A DNA stretch of 64,000 bases from Paragonimus westermani (lineage: Eukaryota; Platyhelminthes; Trematoda; Plagiorchiida; Troglotrematidae): positions 1-64,000 of the forward strand of contig QNGE01000422.1 in assembly GCA_008508345.1 (NCBI GenBank), in the 5' to 3' direction. The notes under the pieces were generated by a model that had not been told where the DNA came from, ran no database searches, and saw only the letters and a list, made by a program, of their open reading frames with translations. Position 1 is the stretch's first letter. Each line of letters starts with the position of its first letter. Of this stretch, positions 24,490-34,889 are shown one piece after another. The translations under genes and the position numbers were made by a program.

Positions 24490-26025
24490 AACGTGACTGA
24501 CTTATTTAAGAGTACTTCGAAAGGAAGTGAAGCTATCAAGGAAGATATCACGTTTGCAGTTCCTCCAACCCGTTTACTCATGATCCATTTGGTTAGTGCA
24601 TAAATATATAAACAATCAAGGTGATGCTTGAGGAGACAACATTTCTTATTTTACTGCTGAAAGAAGGCAATTCAAAACACTTTTTTAAACATAAGCCGGC
24701 TAAAACAGAATGAACTAAAACACGTATGAGGCTGAGGTTTGAACGAGATAGTGGGTGACCTGATTGAACACTATGTCCAAGTCTGACTTATTTTTTGTTA
24801 ACTATATCGATAGCTTTCGGGAGCAGTGAAGAGTGGAAGATGAGTTGATGTAGTTTCCAAAGATACTATGTCTATAAAGTTGGATATACTAAGTAGAGGA
24901 ATACACAAAGTGGTTATTTTATCGTTGGATTTTAGGGTTATATTGAAGGATGTCGATTTAGAAAGTTAGCAGTTTATGGTAGCAAATTTGGCCGAAACAT
25001 ATGAAACAGTACGATAAAAAATTTTATGCTGTAGCATTTTTATGACGTAGCTGTGGTGTTTGACATGATTTTTATCCTCGATGAGAAAGTTTCTGCCCAA
25101 AAGAAATAACCGAGATTTTTGGTCCTCCTTGAGTGGCGGAAAAGATGGCATCGGACGTACTAATTTTTAAGGTGATATCAAGGGCAAGGTGTATGGGCCG
25201 CCGATTCTTTACTTAATATTTTTGAGATTTTGTGTCTAATGCTACGAGGTTGTCAGCGAGTCGATGTAGATTTTGGAACAACCGTGATGGGCCCAATTTT
25301 ATGTCGTAGTTCAGCGAAAGCAAATCTAAAATATAATTGAGATAACAATCTAATTCGTGCAAACCATAGGAAAATTACCGACTTTTGAGTGTTTGGCGGT
25401 GGTGCAAATGGTGAAAAGCCCTGTTACTGAACAGTGATTTAAGGAGTAATATGATTTATAGTTGGCAATTTGTTTCGCATATATGTTGCCATGTAACATT
25501 CAGATATTTCTATAAGTTTTTTTAATATTGTAGAAAATGCTGTAAAATTAAGCCTGCTTTTAAGTTTAACGTTTGAACTCACGAGACAAGGGTATTTTCA
25601 CGTAAGTCAACTTACAGTTCAATAACAAAACAGCTTTTAATTAATGCGTTTGACTTTCCCTTCCGATTTCGTTATCTTTTCACACCAGCCGGTCAGAACA
25701 CAACCTTGACCTTCAGACAAGGTCACGACGACTTAAAGTTATTTTAACACCCAAAATGAGGTGCGCTTTCCTTAGTGGATTCGCTAGTAAGCTGATCGTT
25801 AATTACCTGCACTTGGTGAACTGTGATTGACGTGCTTAACTAATATACGATGTACCATAATTAATTAAGAATAGTCTAGTCAGGCAGCGTAACAGTGAAT
25901 GCCCCTGTCCTACTGTCACCTTCCCTTAGCTTTGGTGTCCTCTTTTCTCGTTGGTTGGAATCAATCAACAGTTTGAGGAAGCGCAAATAAAGAGTGCAAT
26001 TCACATAATTCCATATGGTTGACCC
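24490..26025. other. unassigned non-coding DNA
   Basis: AT-rich with a 61-codon minus frame (24966-25151) only. Nothing recognised. Confidence 0.45.
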
Positions 26026-26029
26026 TGGT

Positions 26030-26400
26030 GATCGATCAGATGAATAAATGTCTGAATCTTAACCCATCGTATATTCAAGGGCCCAGGGATTCGATCCCCA
26101 GTCCTGCGTGGTGCCTCCGGGACCCGATAAAGATCAAAACAGCTGTCCACTACTCCGCTGGTGGATATCTGGGTCAACTGTTCGCACCGCTGTTTTCACG
26201 TTTTATTTTTGAGAGGCGGTGTGATGATGCAACGACCGATTTCACTGCATGTGGCAGTCCCGAAACACCGGTTTTACAACTCATCTACGGAGACATCAGT
26301 AAGTCATATAGCACCTGGGAAACTAACACTGAGAGGAAACTGGCGCCAGACCAGTTGGATTTGCAGGTGTCTACTAATACCTGAGGACCACATCTAAGTA
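26030..26400 (+). repeat. weak dispersed-repeat match, copy 2, GC-richer island
   Basis: This island is GC-richer than its flanks. It carries GGGATTCGATCCCC at about 26090, which resembles a pol III B box inside a small palindrome, followed by the block shared with 24375-24417. Two overlapping plus frames (121 and 78 codons) have no recognisable product. A SINE-like element is the best guess. Confidence 0.35.
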
Positions 26401-26404
26401 GCAT

Positions 26405-27605
26405 GCTAAAGTAGAAACCTTAGGATGGGAAAAGCTGTACAGAATGGACTTACTGCTTACTACTAAGACATAATGAATACCAGAACTGAATAGTCAGCAC
26501 CGCGTTGTTAGCAAGCGTTACGTCGACTCAGTTGTAATAAGAATGACTGATGCAAGTCAAGAGGTTGTTTGAGAGCTTACGATTCTCATTATAACTAATT
26601 TTCATGAATACTGATTAGCTGTCGATATGTAACGCCTTGTCAACAGTATGGGTAAAATTCCAGGTATCTGCAACAAGAAGGACTTCGGCTTTGGATATAA
26701 TTGTGACATGGGGGTGCTTAATTACTTCATCGAGGAGAATGCCCACTAATGACTAGGTGAATTTAATCTGCCCTAGAAATTCCAAGAAAAAGAAGCCATT
26801 GCTCAAAACAGATTTTTTGCTGGATCCAATCGGATCTGTTGCGTGCATCATGCGTTTGGCAGATATATGTTGTTAACTCAAATGAAAGGCAAAGTTGGTT
26901 CATGGTTGAGCTTTAGAATCAACACAAACAAGAAATTAATGCGGATGCGTACTTCATGTATGGATGGTCTGAAGTTTTCGTTTTTTCACTGTCTTATGTT
27001 TATTCTCGTACTTACTAAAACAGCGTTAAACACAAGTATTTTCCTTGGCAATCTGAGTCATTTGTCTGTCAACAATACCGAAAGCCGTGTACCAAAAACC
27101 GGACAAACTCTGCAGGCTTGAACGTGTCACCTAATCTTTCAATACAAGATAAATGAGTGGTACCAGACCAGAGTTACCTTGGAGATACGAACTGAGGATG
27201 GAAATTATGCAGGCAATCAACAACTCTTGAGTTGTAGTTTCGGGTAATTACCATTAACCTGTTCCATCAATGTCTAACTTGTGTAACTGAAACATACAAC
27301 CCAAATGTACATTAATCGTGTCTACCAGAGTTGTTATTTTTGTTTCAAACTTTAAAAAAAATAAACAAGAGTGACGAATTCAGCTACACAGCTCATACAG
27401 ATTAATCGGACTTGTAGATTTCTCAACGAACCCACGTTTGCTTCCATACTGAAAGCGTTTGTTCCTGGATAAATTGAAGAATGGATTTGAAGATAATTTC
27501 TCAGAGTATGTGGACATCTTCTGAAAGTCGTTTGTCTACTTTGATTTGAAACTAACTTGAGTACAGAAGACACATCTCAATTTAAAACCCAAATCTATGC
27601 TAACA
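26405..27605. other. unassigned non-coding DNA
   Basis: Frames of 92 codons (26843-27121 plus) and 73 codons (27352-27573 minus) show no domain. Nothing else seen. Confidence 0.45.
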
Positions 27606-27610
27606 GTGTT

Positions 27611-27690
27611 AAGTTTAAACTCCTGAGGAAGGCCACCCGAGGTGGTTGAAACGTAGAGTATTACAACTTGCTCGAAACGTTGTGTTATTC
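27611..27690 (+). ncRNA. hammerhead-ribozyme-like fold, possibly from a PLE terminal repeat
   Basis: The core CTGAGGA at 27623-27629 fits the hammerhead consensus CUGANGA. It is followed by a 7-bp stem II (27631-27637 with 27641-27647, five Watson-Crick pairs plus two G-U, loop CGA) and GAAA at 27648-27651. A 4-bp stem III can form (27651-27654 with 27777-equivalent bases at 27677-27680, ACGT/ACGT) across a 22-nt loop. The cleavage-site base would be T at 27681. Stem I is weak: C22-G82, mismatch, C20-G84, A19-T85, A18-T86 (last two digits of 276xx). Hammerheads are known in PLE terminal repeats. Activity is unproven. Confidence 0.4.
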
Positions 27691-27694
27691 CCAA

Positions 27695-28885
27695 TCTATA
27701 TATCAATAACATGTTAAACACGACGCCCAAACTATTCAACTTAATTCGTATCGCATTGAAAGGTTTTGAACAAACGGGGGCATTCTCGTTCCATCAAGAG
27801 GCAAGATGTGAACCCAGATGATAGCACAGTTCTTCTAGTATCCATTTTTTAACGAACACGGATCAGCGTTTGAATACTCAGTAGAACAGCCAATTCTGTT
27901 TCATGTAAGTCCACCATAAGCCAAAGTGAAGTTGAATATGGAATTTGTCCATCACAGAAAAATGGGTTTGATGAGTTTTTAAATATCTGTTGTGTATCTT
28001 AGGTGTTAAAGAAAGTCCAAAAACACTACATACACCTTGATTCAGTTTTTTTTCTAATGACATTCAAAGATGTGAATGCTTCTGTTGTATACAGGAAAAA
28101 ACTTTTCAGATAGTGAGATGGAAACGAATATAAATGAAAAACATTTCGTTCCTTTCGGAAAGTTTGAGAAGAAGCAGTTAGATTATGAGAAAAGACTGTC
28201 CATCCTATCGTACTGAATGTGTGCTATAAAAGGTACTGATTCATGCGATTGTGAATTCGGTGTTGCATGTCAGTATTAAAATGCTTTCAGCTTACCGTTC
28301 TAACTGTTTTGTTCAAGTGTAAACGTATTTCAAATGTACGTCAAGATAGTGTCGTTTTATGGCGCAGTTTGGAATTCGTTCTATAGGCATCTGTTTGCCC
28401 TTATTAAACGTAATCGCCGTTTGCGTTGAGTTATTTTTCTAAAGTTTATCTTACTGCTATTCAGTAAACGTTTGTAGTATTTTACGAAGGAGGATCACCA
28501 TTTATTTCACAATGGAGTATGGCATGCTACAAAGTTTAGTCACAAGGTGTTTGGGGGATAGGTACCGGGATGAAATTGGCACCGAATCACTGCAGAGACA
28601 TCAAACAATCCGAATATCATTAGCCAGACAATCAGTGCATTATGTAACACCAGAAACTACGAACTATATAAGTAGTCCTTATAAAAATGCCGTATCTTGA
28701 GCAATTCGTGAACACCTGAACCAGTGTGTTAGGTTTGTTTAAGATAAATAGTTAAGTATTCGGAAGACCACACACGGTCATTCAATAATACCGAGATTAT
28801 TGTGAACAAAAATCGACAACTGGAGAGCCAGTAGGTCTACGTGACTTGATGTTCACTTCAGAACGATATGCACATACCCGACATA
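27695..28885. other. unassigned non-coding DNA
   Basis: Only frames near 60 codons occur. There is no recognised gene. Confidence 0.45.
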
Positions 28886-28889
28886 TTTT

Positions 28890-29240
28890 GGTCAAAACCT
28901 GAGGAATCCAGTAAACAGATCTTGAAAAAGTACATGAAGAACTGTCCTCAATTGGTCATCCTTCAAAGAAGTTTGTCTGTTTATACAAGTCACATCTCTC
29001 TGAAGAAAACACGTCTGTTCAAGGATTTAATAAAGTGGCAGAGAAAACCAAACCATAGAGCTTACAACCGTTTTCGTTACCACGGTAACGATAGCCATAC
29101 AAGCAGTTGTTTTTGAGCACAACACAGATTTTAACATTCAGAGATCAACGGTTTCAGCGAACTCGCAGTGTTGGGCTGTATGACGTTGAGTACATAAATT
29201 AAAATATTGTTGGCGGGTGGTATTGCTATTGAGTCATTAG
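28890..29240 (+). pseudogene. possible Penelope-like element remnant (RT-to-endonuclease linker)
   Basis: The plus frame 28868-29116 contains ILKKYMKNCPQ, like the R-F-I-x-K-Y-M block that ends the PLE reverse transcriptase. A neighbouring frame then gives VCLFIQVTSL, stop, RKHVCSRI, and later TIELTTVFVTT, in the order expected for the linker block x-x-L-F-x-x-x-P-F-x-G. Around 29160-29220 a translation with two stops has the C...Y-x-x-R spacing of the GIY-YIG core. Each piece alone is weak; the order supports the call. Confidence 0.4.
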
Positions 29241-29244
29241 TATA

Positions 29245-30135
29245 TTAAGCTAAGTGGATGGTGCAGGTTCTTTGATTCTCTGTAGCTTTGACATCACATG
29301 TTTACGTAGCCTACCTATCAAGTCATTTCTGGATATATTCCGTGACTTCGATTCGCAACTGTCTACATAGGATGCTCCGCATCCACATTAGAATCGGCTG
29401 TTTCAAACACGGCTTTGTAACCAGGAGTGTTTTGATCGGGACGATTGAAGAAAAAGCACTGCGTTCTTGCGACAGAGTCAGTTAAAAGGCGTTGACTTAA
29501 TTAACACATATAATCGCTGTTTTAGGGAAGGTGAAGGAATACAACTTACAAGAATGTCAGACCGAATTTTCAGATCACAGAGCTGTCTGAATTTGAAGGT
29601 GTATGATTTAAGATAGCCATCTTTTGTAGTTTACTCTCTAATATAGTTAAATCTTATGATTATTGTTTGGTTTATATAAGTCAAAATTGCATACTACTCA
29701 CTAGCAAAGCTAACGGTTTTTCAGCTGTACCTTCAGAGTGAATATGTCTAGCTTGATCCAGCAACGTGTCACATGGATTTGTTTATCTAGGAAGGAGGTT
29801 TAAAACTTTAAGATTTACGCAATGACCTATTGAAAGACTTTTGTAATGGATGGCTTGTTGAGTGGAGGCCGTTTTAATTTCTTGCGAAATTTCCGTTGAG
29901 TTATTGAAGACAACATCTACAAACAATCGTTTTCGAAAGTTCACCGTTACATCGTTACATTCCCTCAGCTTCAACAAAGTTAAATCGATTTCGAGAAACC
30001 TACCACTGGTCTGTATGACAGGATACGAAGTTCCGAACAAAAGAGTTAAGAAAATCAGACAGCGGGTCACTGATATTTGCGATGAGTGGTTTAGAGATAG
30101 GCTCACAGTTAGGTCACAGGAGTCGAGGCTGATAT
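29245..30135. other. unassigned DNA with overlapping ORF pair
   Basis: A 142-codon minus frame (29783-30211) and a 94-codon plus frame (29862-30146) lie antisense to each other. Neither has a family motif. The minus frame overlaps the end of the PLE at 30139 in another frame. It may be the 3' untranslated region of that PLE or chance. Confidence 0.4.
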
Positions 30136-30138
30136 CAG

Positions 30139-31770
30139 TTATGTGACTTTTGACCAAAAAAGCTGTAGGGTTTGTACCAGTTTCTTTTGAGAACAGAGAA
30201 CCCGATTGCATAATAAAAAACTGGTTCCGCTGCGGCTAGCGTTCGTTGTCTGACCAGCTTGGGGTGGTTGGCCGGAACTTTCTAAAAACATGCAGAAGGC
30301 CTGCTTCGGGTCAACGCTGTTGTCAGTTTCGGCAAAATGTACAGCTACTGAACTGTTAATGGATTTAGTCAAACAAGTCCTGAGCCAGACAGAGTGGTGT
30401 TTTTTGATTCACCTGGACAGACACCTAGTCGTCCGACTTACATATTCCACTATACAACAGCAGCAGAATCAGTGTACACGTCTGGATTAATCCAGGGCAG
30501 GCAGTTTGTCAGTTAGGCTAAAGTAATCAAAGGTGAGTTAGTGGACCAGCTTCGTAGTGTCGGCGCCGTAAACGTTCGTATGAGAGTCTGGTACGGTCGA
30601 TGGTTCGGTCCTTTTGTCACAATAATACCCTTGAACGGTAGAGAGATGAAGGTGGGTTTACTTTTCATCGTGACCTGATGGTGATCATCTTGCTTTACTG
30701 TCCCTGTGGGACAGATTTTCCTGGCTGTGCTGGTAACACAGAACAAGGTTACGTTTCTGTAGGAGCGACACAAAATCATTGAAGTGTGTATACTGCACAG
30801 TTCACGTTGTTTTGTGATGAATCGAGGGGTGCAAGGTTCCATCCAGCTGTTCTTTCAGGATTATGCTTAAAAAAGAAACGTTATCCGATTCTGTTTTAAG
30901 AGTGCATGTGACCAAACCATGTGCTTGACTAAATGTTCGCACTACATTGGTTAGATCACTTCTCCTGAGGTAAATAGTAAGAAATGGCGCACTATTCTAA
31001 TTCTTGCCTTCCGTACCAAAATGAACGTTTGGATAGAAATGATCTAATCCATTGAACATTGTGCATGCCTTTAATTGTCTGGGATGGTAGAAATATCATC
31101 GCCCTGTCGTCTGTGGAGCTGCGGTGGCGATTACTGTTTCTCTGTCCGTTTCCGAAGTTTTTTTTTTACAAAAATGGCTGAGCTGGCTGTCCATGGCTGT
31201 ACCATCTATTCATATTTCGGCAGAATTTTAGAATTTGGATCTAACTTTTTCAACACAGTTTGGCAGCATTTATTTCAACTCACCATCAACCACTCACAAA
31301 AACGCACGAATTCCATGCAGCAATCTGCAGTAATATTTATCATCAGCGCCTGTGCATTAAGTGGGCCTAAAAATCCATTTTGAATATTCACTGTTTTTCA
31401 ATTAAGCGAACAAGTTCGAAACAGTCACTCAGACAGGATTGAGTGATTAAGTCTCAGATGAGCTATAAAATTTCTGAAGTCGCCCAACTACTTTGCGTTT
31501 TGTCGAGCTAAAGTAGACAAAATTATCTGGAGTAGGGTTCCGGTTGTGTGAGGTTTTGAAAGTCCATTTGTTTGGTAAATGAGGGTTCCAGTTGTCTCCA
31601 GAGATCTGAAAGCTGCTTCATTAATGAGTTTTCCTCCAAATATCGCTTGTAGTTTACTGATGGTACTCTGCTCCATGCCGACTGGATTGTCTGGTCTTGC
31701 TTCCCTTTTGATTCTCAGACTATCGTGAGGAATAAGCTGTGCTTTATTGACGCAATCACTTTTATTCATC
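30139..31770 (-). pseudogene. Penelope-like element, broken but spanning RT and GIY-YIG
   Basis: Reading the minus strand from 31769: NKSDCVNKA, then INEAAFRSLETTGTL and GLSKPHTTGTLLQIILS, matching the N-terminal PLE reverse transcriptase block F-R-S-x-x-x-T-G and G-L-P-K-x-H-K-P-x-x-P-L-R-P-I-L-S. A scrambled middle follows. Then TARKICPTGTV and PTFISLPFKG (30513-30842) match the end of the RT and the linker. Next comes a GIY-YIG core, VSRTTRCLSR, stop, IKKHHSVWL, and a C-terminus SINSSVAVHFAETDNSVDP and LCSQKKLVQTLQL (30139-30372). The distance from the RT block to the endonuclease is shorter than in intact PLEs, so internal deletion is likely. Several stops and frameshifts make it inactive. 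Confidence 0.7.
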
Positions 31771-31774
31771 GAAA

Positions 31775-34650
31775 TTGTTTTTGACCTTTAATTTGACTGT
31801 AGCATGACAAACTAGCGATCAAATTTAAGCAATCCGAGAACTGGTTTGTTATTTTTAACGATAGGACTCATTCTGTTAGATGTAATTCTGAACCGAACTT
31901 CCAAATCAACAGGTCTTGCCTTCAGCCAGCTCTTACTCCCGCGTGATATAGGTTGCAGGTTGAAGCACTTTTGAGACATCTTTCCGAAATTGTCCAATTC
32001 TTAATTGACCTAATATTTCCAGGTGGCATGCAAACGTTATACCAAGCGATAAAGCCTATAGCTGAGTTCTATTAGAGAAGCGACAGATTTATTGCTTATT
32101 TAGGTAAGTCTCTAGAATTCTTTCTTCTATCGTGTTGTGGCAAAGTGACCTCTCGAGAGAACCGTGCACACAAATCTTAGTATTTTTAACAACCGTGACA
32201 GAAACGTTTGCAGACTTCATCTGATATAGCGAAGTAAGTCAGTTGGATACTGGGAGCTTCCGGTTTGACGCGGTTTGACAACTTACGTCTCTCACTCTTG
32301 TTGACAGTTAATAGTGCTCCAATGGTTGCATTCAGATGGAAGAATGCTGTCAAGTTGTAACTGCCTGCATAGGTTACTGTTGCCTGTACATCTTTTTGCA
32401 TGAGTGCGTGACTGTCGCAAAAACTGCAAAGTGATATTATCTAACAGTGCACTAAGAACGCTACTAATGAAACCTCAGTAATAATTTCGAGCGGATGTAT
32501 ATTTCAACGGTTTTAAAAGTAGTGTCTTAGTCATCAATTTACTCACATATATTCAAATTCGTGAAATAAGTCGTTCTGTCTTCTGAGTGGAAATACCTTT
32601 ACCGCATTCACCCGTTGCTGTTTTTGAAGGCGGCTTCTCTAATGACAACAGCCTCATAGGATCTTCATTATTTTCATATCAGGACACTCCTATAGTTATT
32701 TGAAAGGAAGTCTTTGCATAGTCATTAAACACAGGATTATCATATCCGTGCTGTTGGTTAATTTCTAGTCTCACCACGCCAAACAATTTTTTTATAAACA
32801 TCATTCTGTCGATCAAACACTGTAACCATTTCACTCTTTTTACAGTGTTGTATTCATAAAATCAATGTGTTTCAAAGCAAGTTTACCGAAAAGTAAACGC
32901 GAAATGTTTCACCGTACCGTTTTATTAGTTCAACTGATTACAGACAAATTTGGATTCTGAAAATTGAAGAGGCTGCTCGTGAATGCATTTTGTATTTGAA
33001 AGGCTCAACCACACTCGCTCACTAAAACAAACAGATTGTTCAAGACTCTCACGGTTTTAGATCAATAACTAATGAAAACATCGGGTGTGCAGGAGGGAAG
33101 AGGCTAGCGGACGTCAATAATCAACTAATACGAGCTCCATGGGAGTGGGAAATCAGACAAAACATTTTCGTTTGGATCAAGGTGGAAACGAATCAACTTG
33201 AGTTCACTCGAGTGGAAACAAAATCGTGTCAAAATAATGAGTAAATTCTTGGGTTGTGCGAGTAAATATACGGATAGGTCGACGGAGCGGAAGGGTGGAC
33301 AGTATGAGGCAAATAAATCTGATTATGCCTTTCAAAATCTGTTTACGTCTGTTTTAGTGTGGTTTGAAGTGCTGGATGCCATTCTGGGTTTAGTGCGGCA
33401 AAACCAACCTAAATATTAGGTTTTGCCATTTATATTTATCATATAGGAACGAAGAACTTTCAGTAGACTTCGACACACTGAAAGCATAACTTCCGTGAAA
33501 TAAGTTGCAAATTTCGGTTCAATTTTCGAGACAAGACTTCGCACGAACGGTGAGTTGTTACACTGTAAACTTTTCAGTGCTATATTATGAACTTTTTTTT
33601 AGGTAAAACTGCAGGCGGAACAATACAACACATCGGTACAACATTAGGAAAATTCCGACTGATGGGTTTGTAGAACAACAAAAATTTGTCAAAATTTGTA
33701 TAAAAAAATTGTACAGTATGTGGATTACCGTACTAGAAAGGAGTACATGCTAGAAATCCAAAAAGCGTACGTTCAGTCTGTCAGGTTTCATGCACAACAA
33801 GAACTATTAATTACTTCACAGTAACAAGTGTTAGTTAACAAAATTAAAATCGAACAATCTAAGTGATTAAGTAGATGCAAACTTAGAGAACATAACCCTC
33901 TTCTGGCCATACTACTTTTAATTTAAGCTTACAATTGGAGTCTCACGCAGACGAACGTCCCTGGCATCATAAATATCTATAGATATTATATTTATATGGT
34001 ATAGATCTAATTACCTCGGTTGCATCTGAGATGATCAGAAGCTTAGCAAGTCAAAATGGTGCCTGTTTCTGTGTAAAGACATTCGAAACCATGAGAAGTT
34101 TGGAAGTTTAAAGGGACAAAATTATCCCCGTGTGAATTGGTGATGTGTCAAACTGAAAAATTCATTTTAATATGTGGTTAAATTTTTATGATAAATTAGT
34201 ACTTAGTCAGTCAATGGGGGGATCCCTTTGTTTGCATTGTCAAAACACGAACGTTTTATTGTCTGTGTTGATTAGTTTACGTGCATTTTTCGTTAATGGC
34301 CAGCATACTTTCAGCAGAGTATTGTACAAAGTACACACCTCACGTATCCGGGATAGAAACCACACAAACTGTGAGTAGAAGGTCTGTGAATGAATACCAA
34401 TACTACCTTATTTATAGCATTAATACATTAATAATAGTCGTAATAATATTAATCAGGACTTTCATCGTCTGTGCTACGGTGCAAAATATTGTCTCAGAAT
34501 GTAAGTTGAGGGATTAAACTTCGTTACAATTTAGATTTCACACTGTTACGTGTAACTTTTGAACCCAGAAATTTACTCTAAAGGAAATGCTTCCATCATT
34601 TTCCGAGGGTTTCCCTTTTTAAGCAAAAGCGACTTTTAATGCAACATACT
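31775..34650. other. unassigned non-coding DNA
   Basis: A 61-codon minus frame (31812-31997) could be the 5' extension of the neighbouring PLE, but I could not match it. Nothing else is recognised. Confidence 0.4.
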
Positions 34651-34672
34651 TCATCATTTGTCTGTTTTAACA

Positions 34673-34885
34673 ATGGAAGACAACTCTCATCCAAATAGGT
34701 TTATCCCTCAACATCTAGTTTCCGCAGCGAGTGAACAACCCGGTAATTATAACGAAGTTGAACCTGTGCTCTTTCACTTTCTATTCAAAACTACTAAACG
34801 GCTGATTCGACGATTACGTAAACCGCCAAGACAAAGTGGTCCAGCTAGACCAAGTAAATGCAACTCTAAGTTCTAATTAGAGGCT
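34673..34885 (+). CDS. weak candidate first exon, unknown product
   Basis: An ATG at 34673 in a fair context (AACAATGG) opens a frame of 67 codons (longer frame 34658-34876). It begins MEDNSHPNRFIPQHLV and ends in a strongly basic, proline-rich stretch (TKRLIRRLRKPPRQSGPARP). A possible splice donor, A|GTAAAT, lies near 34855, just before the stop. Composition looks more protein-like than neighbouring frames, but I recognise no family and see no second exon. It may well be chance. Confidence 0.2.
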
Positions 34886-34889
34886 ACCC

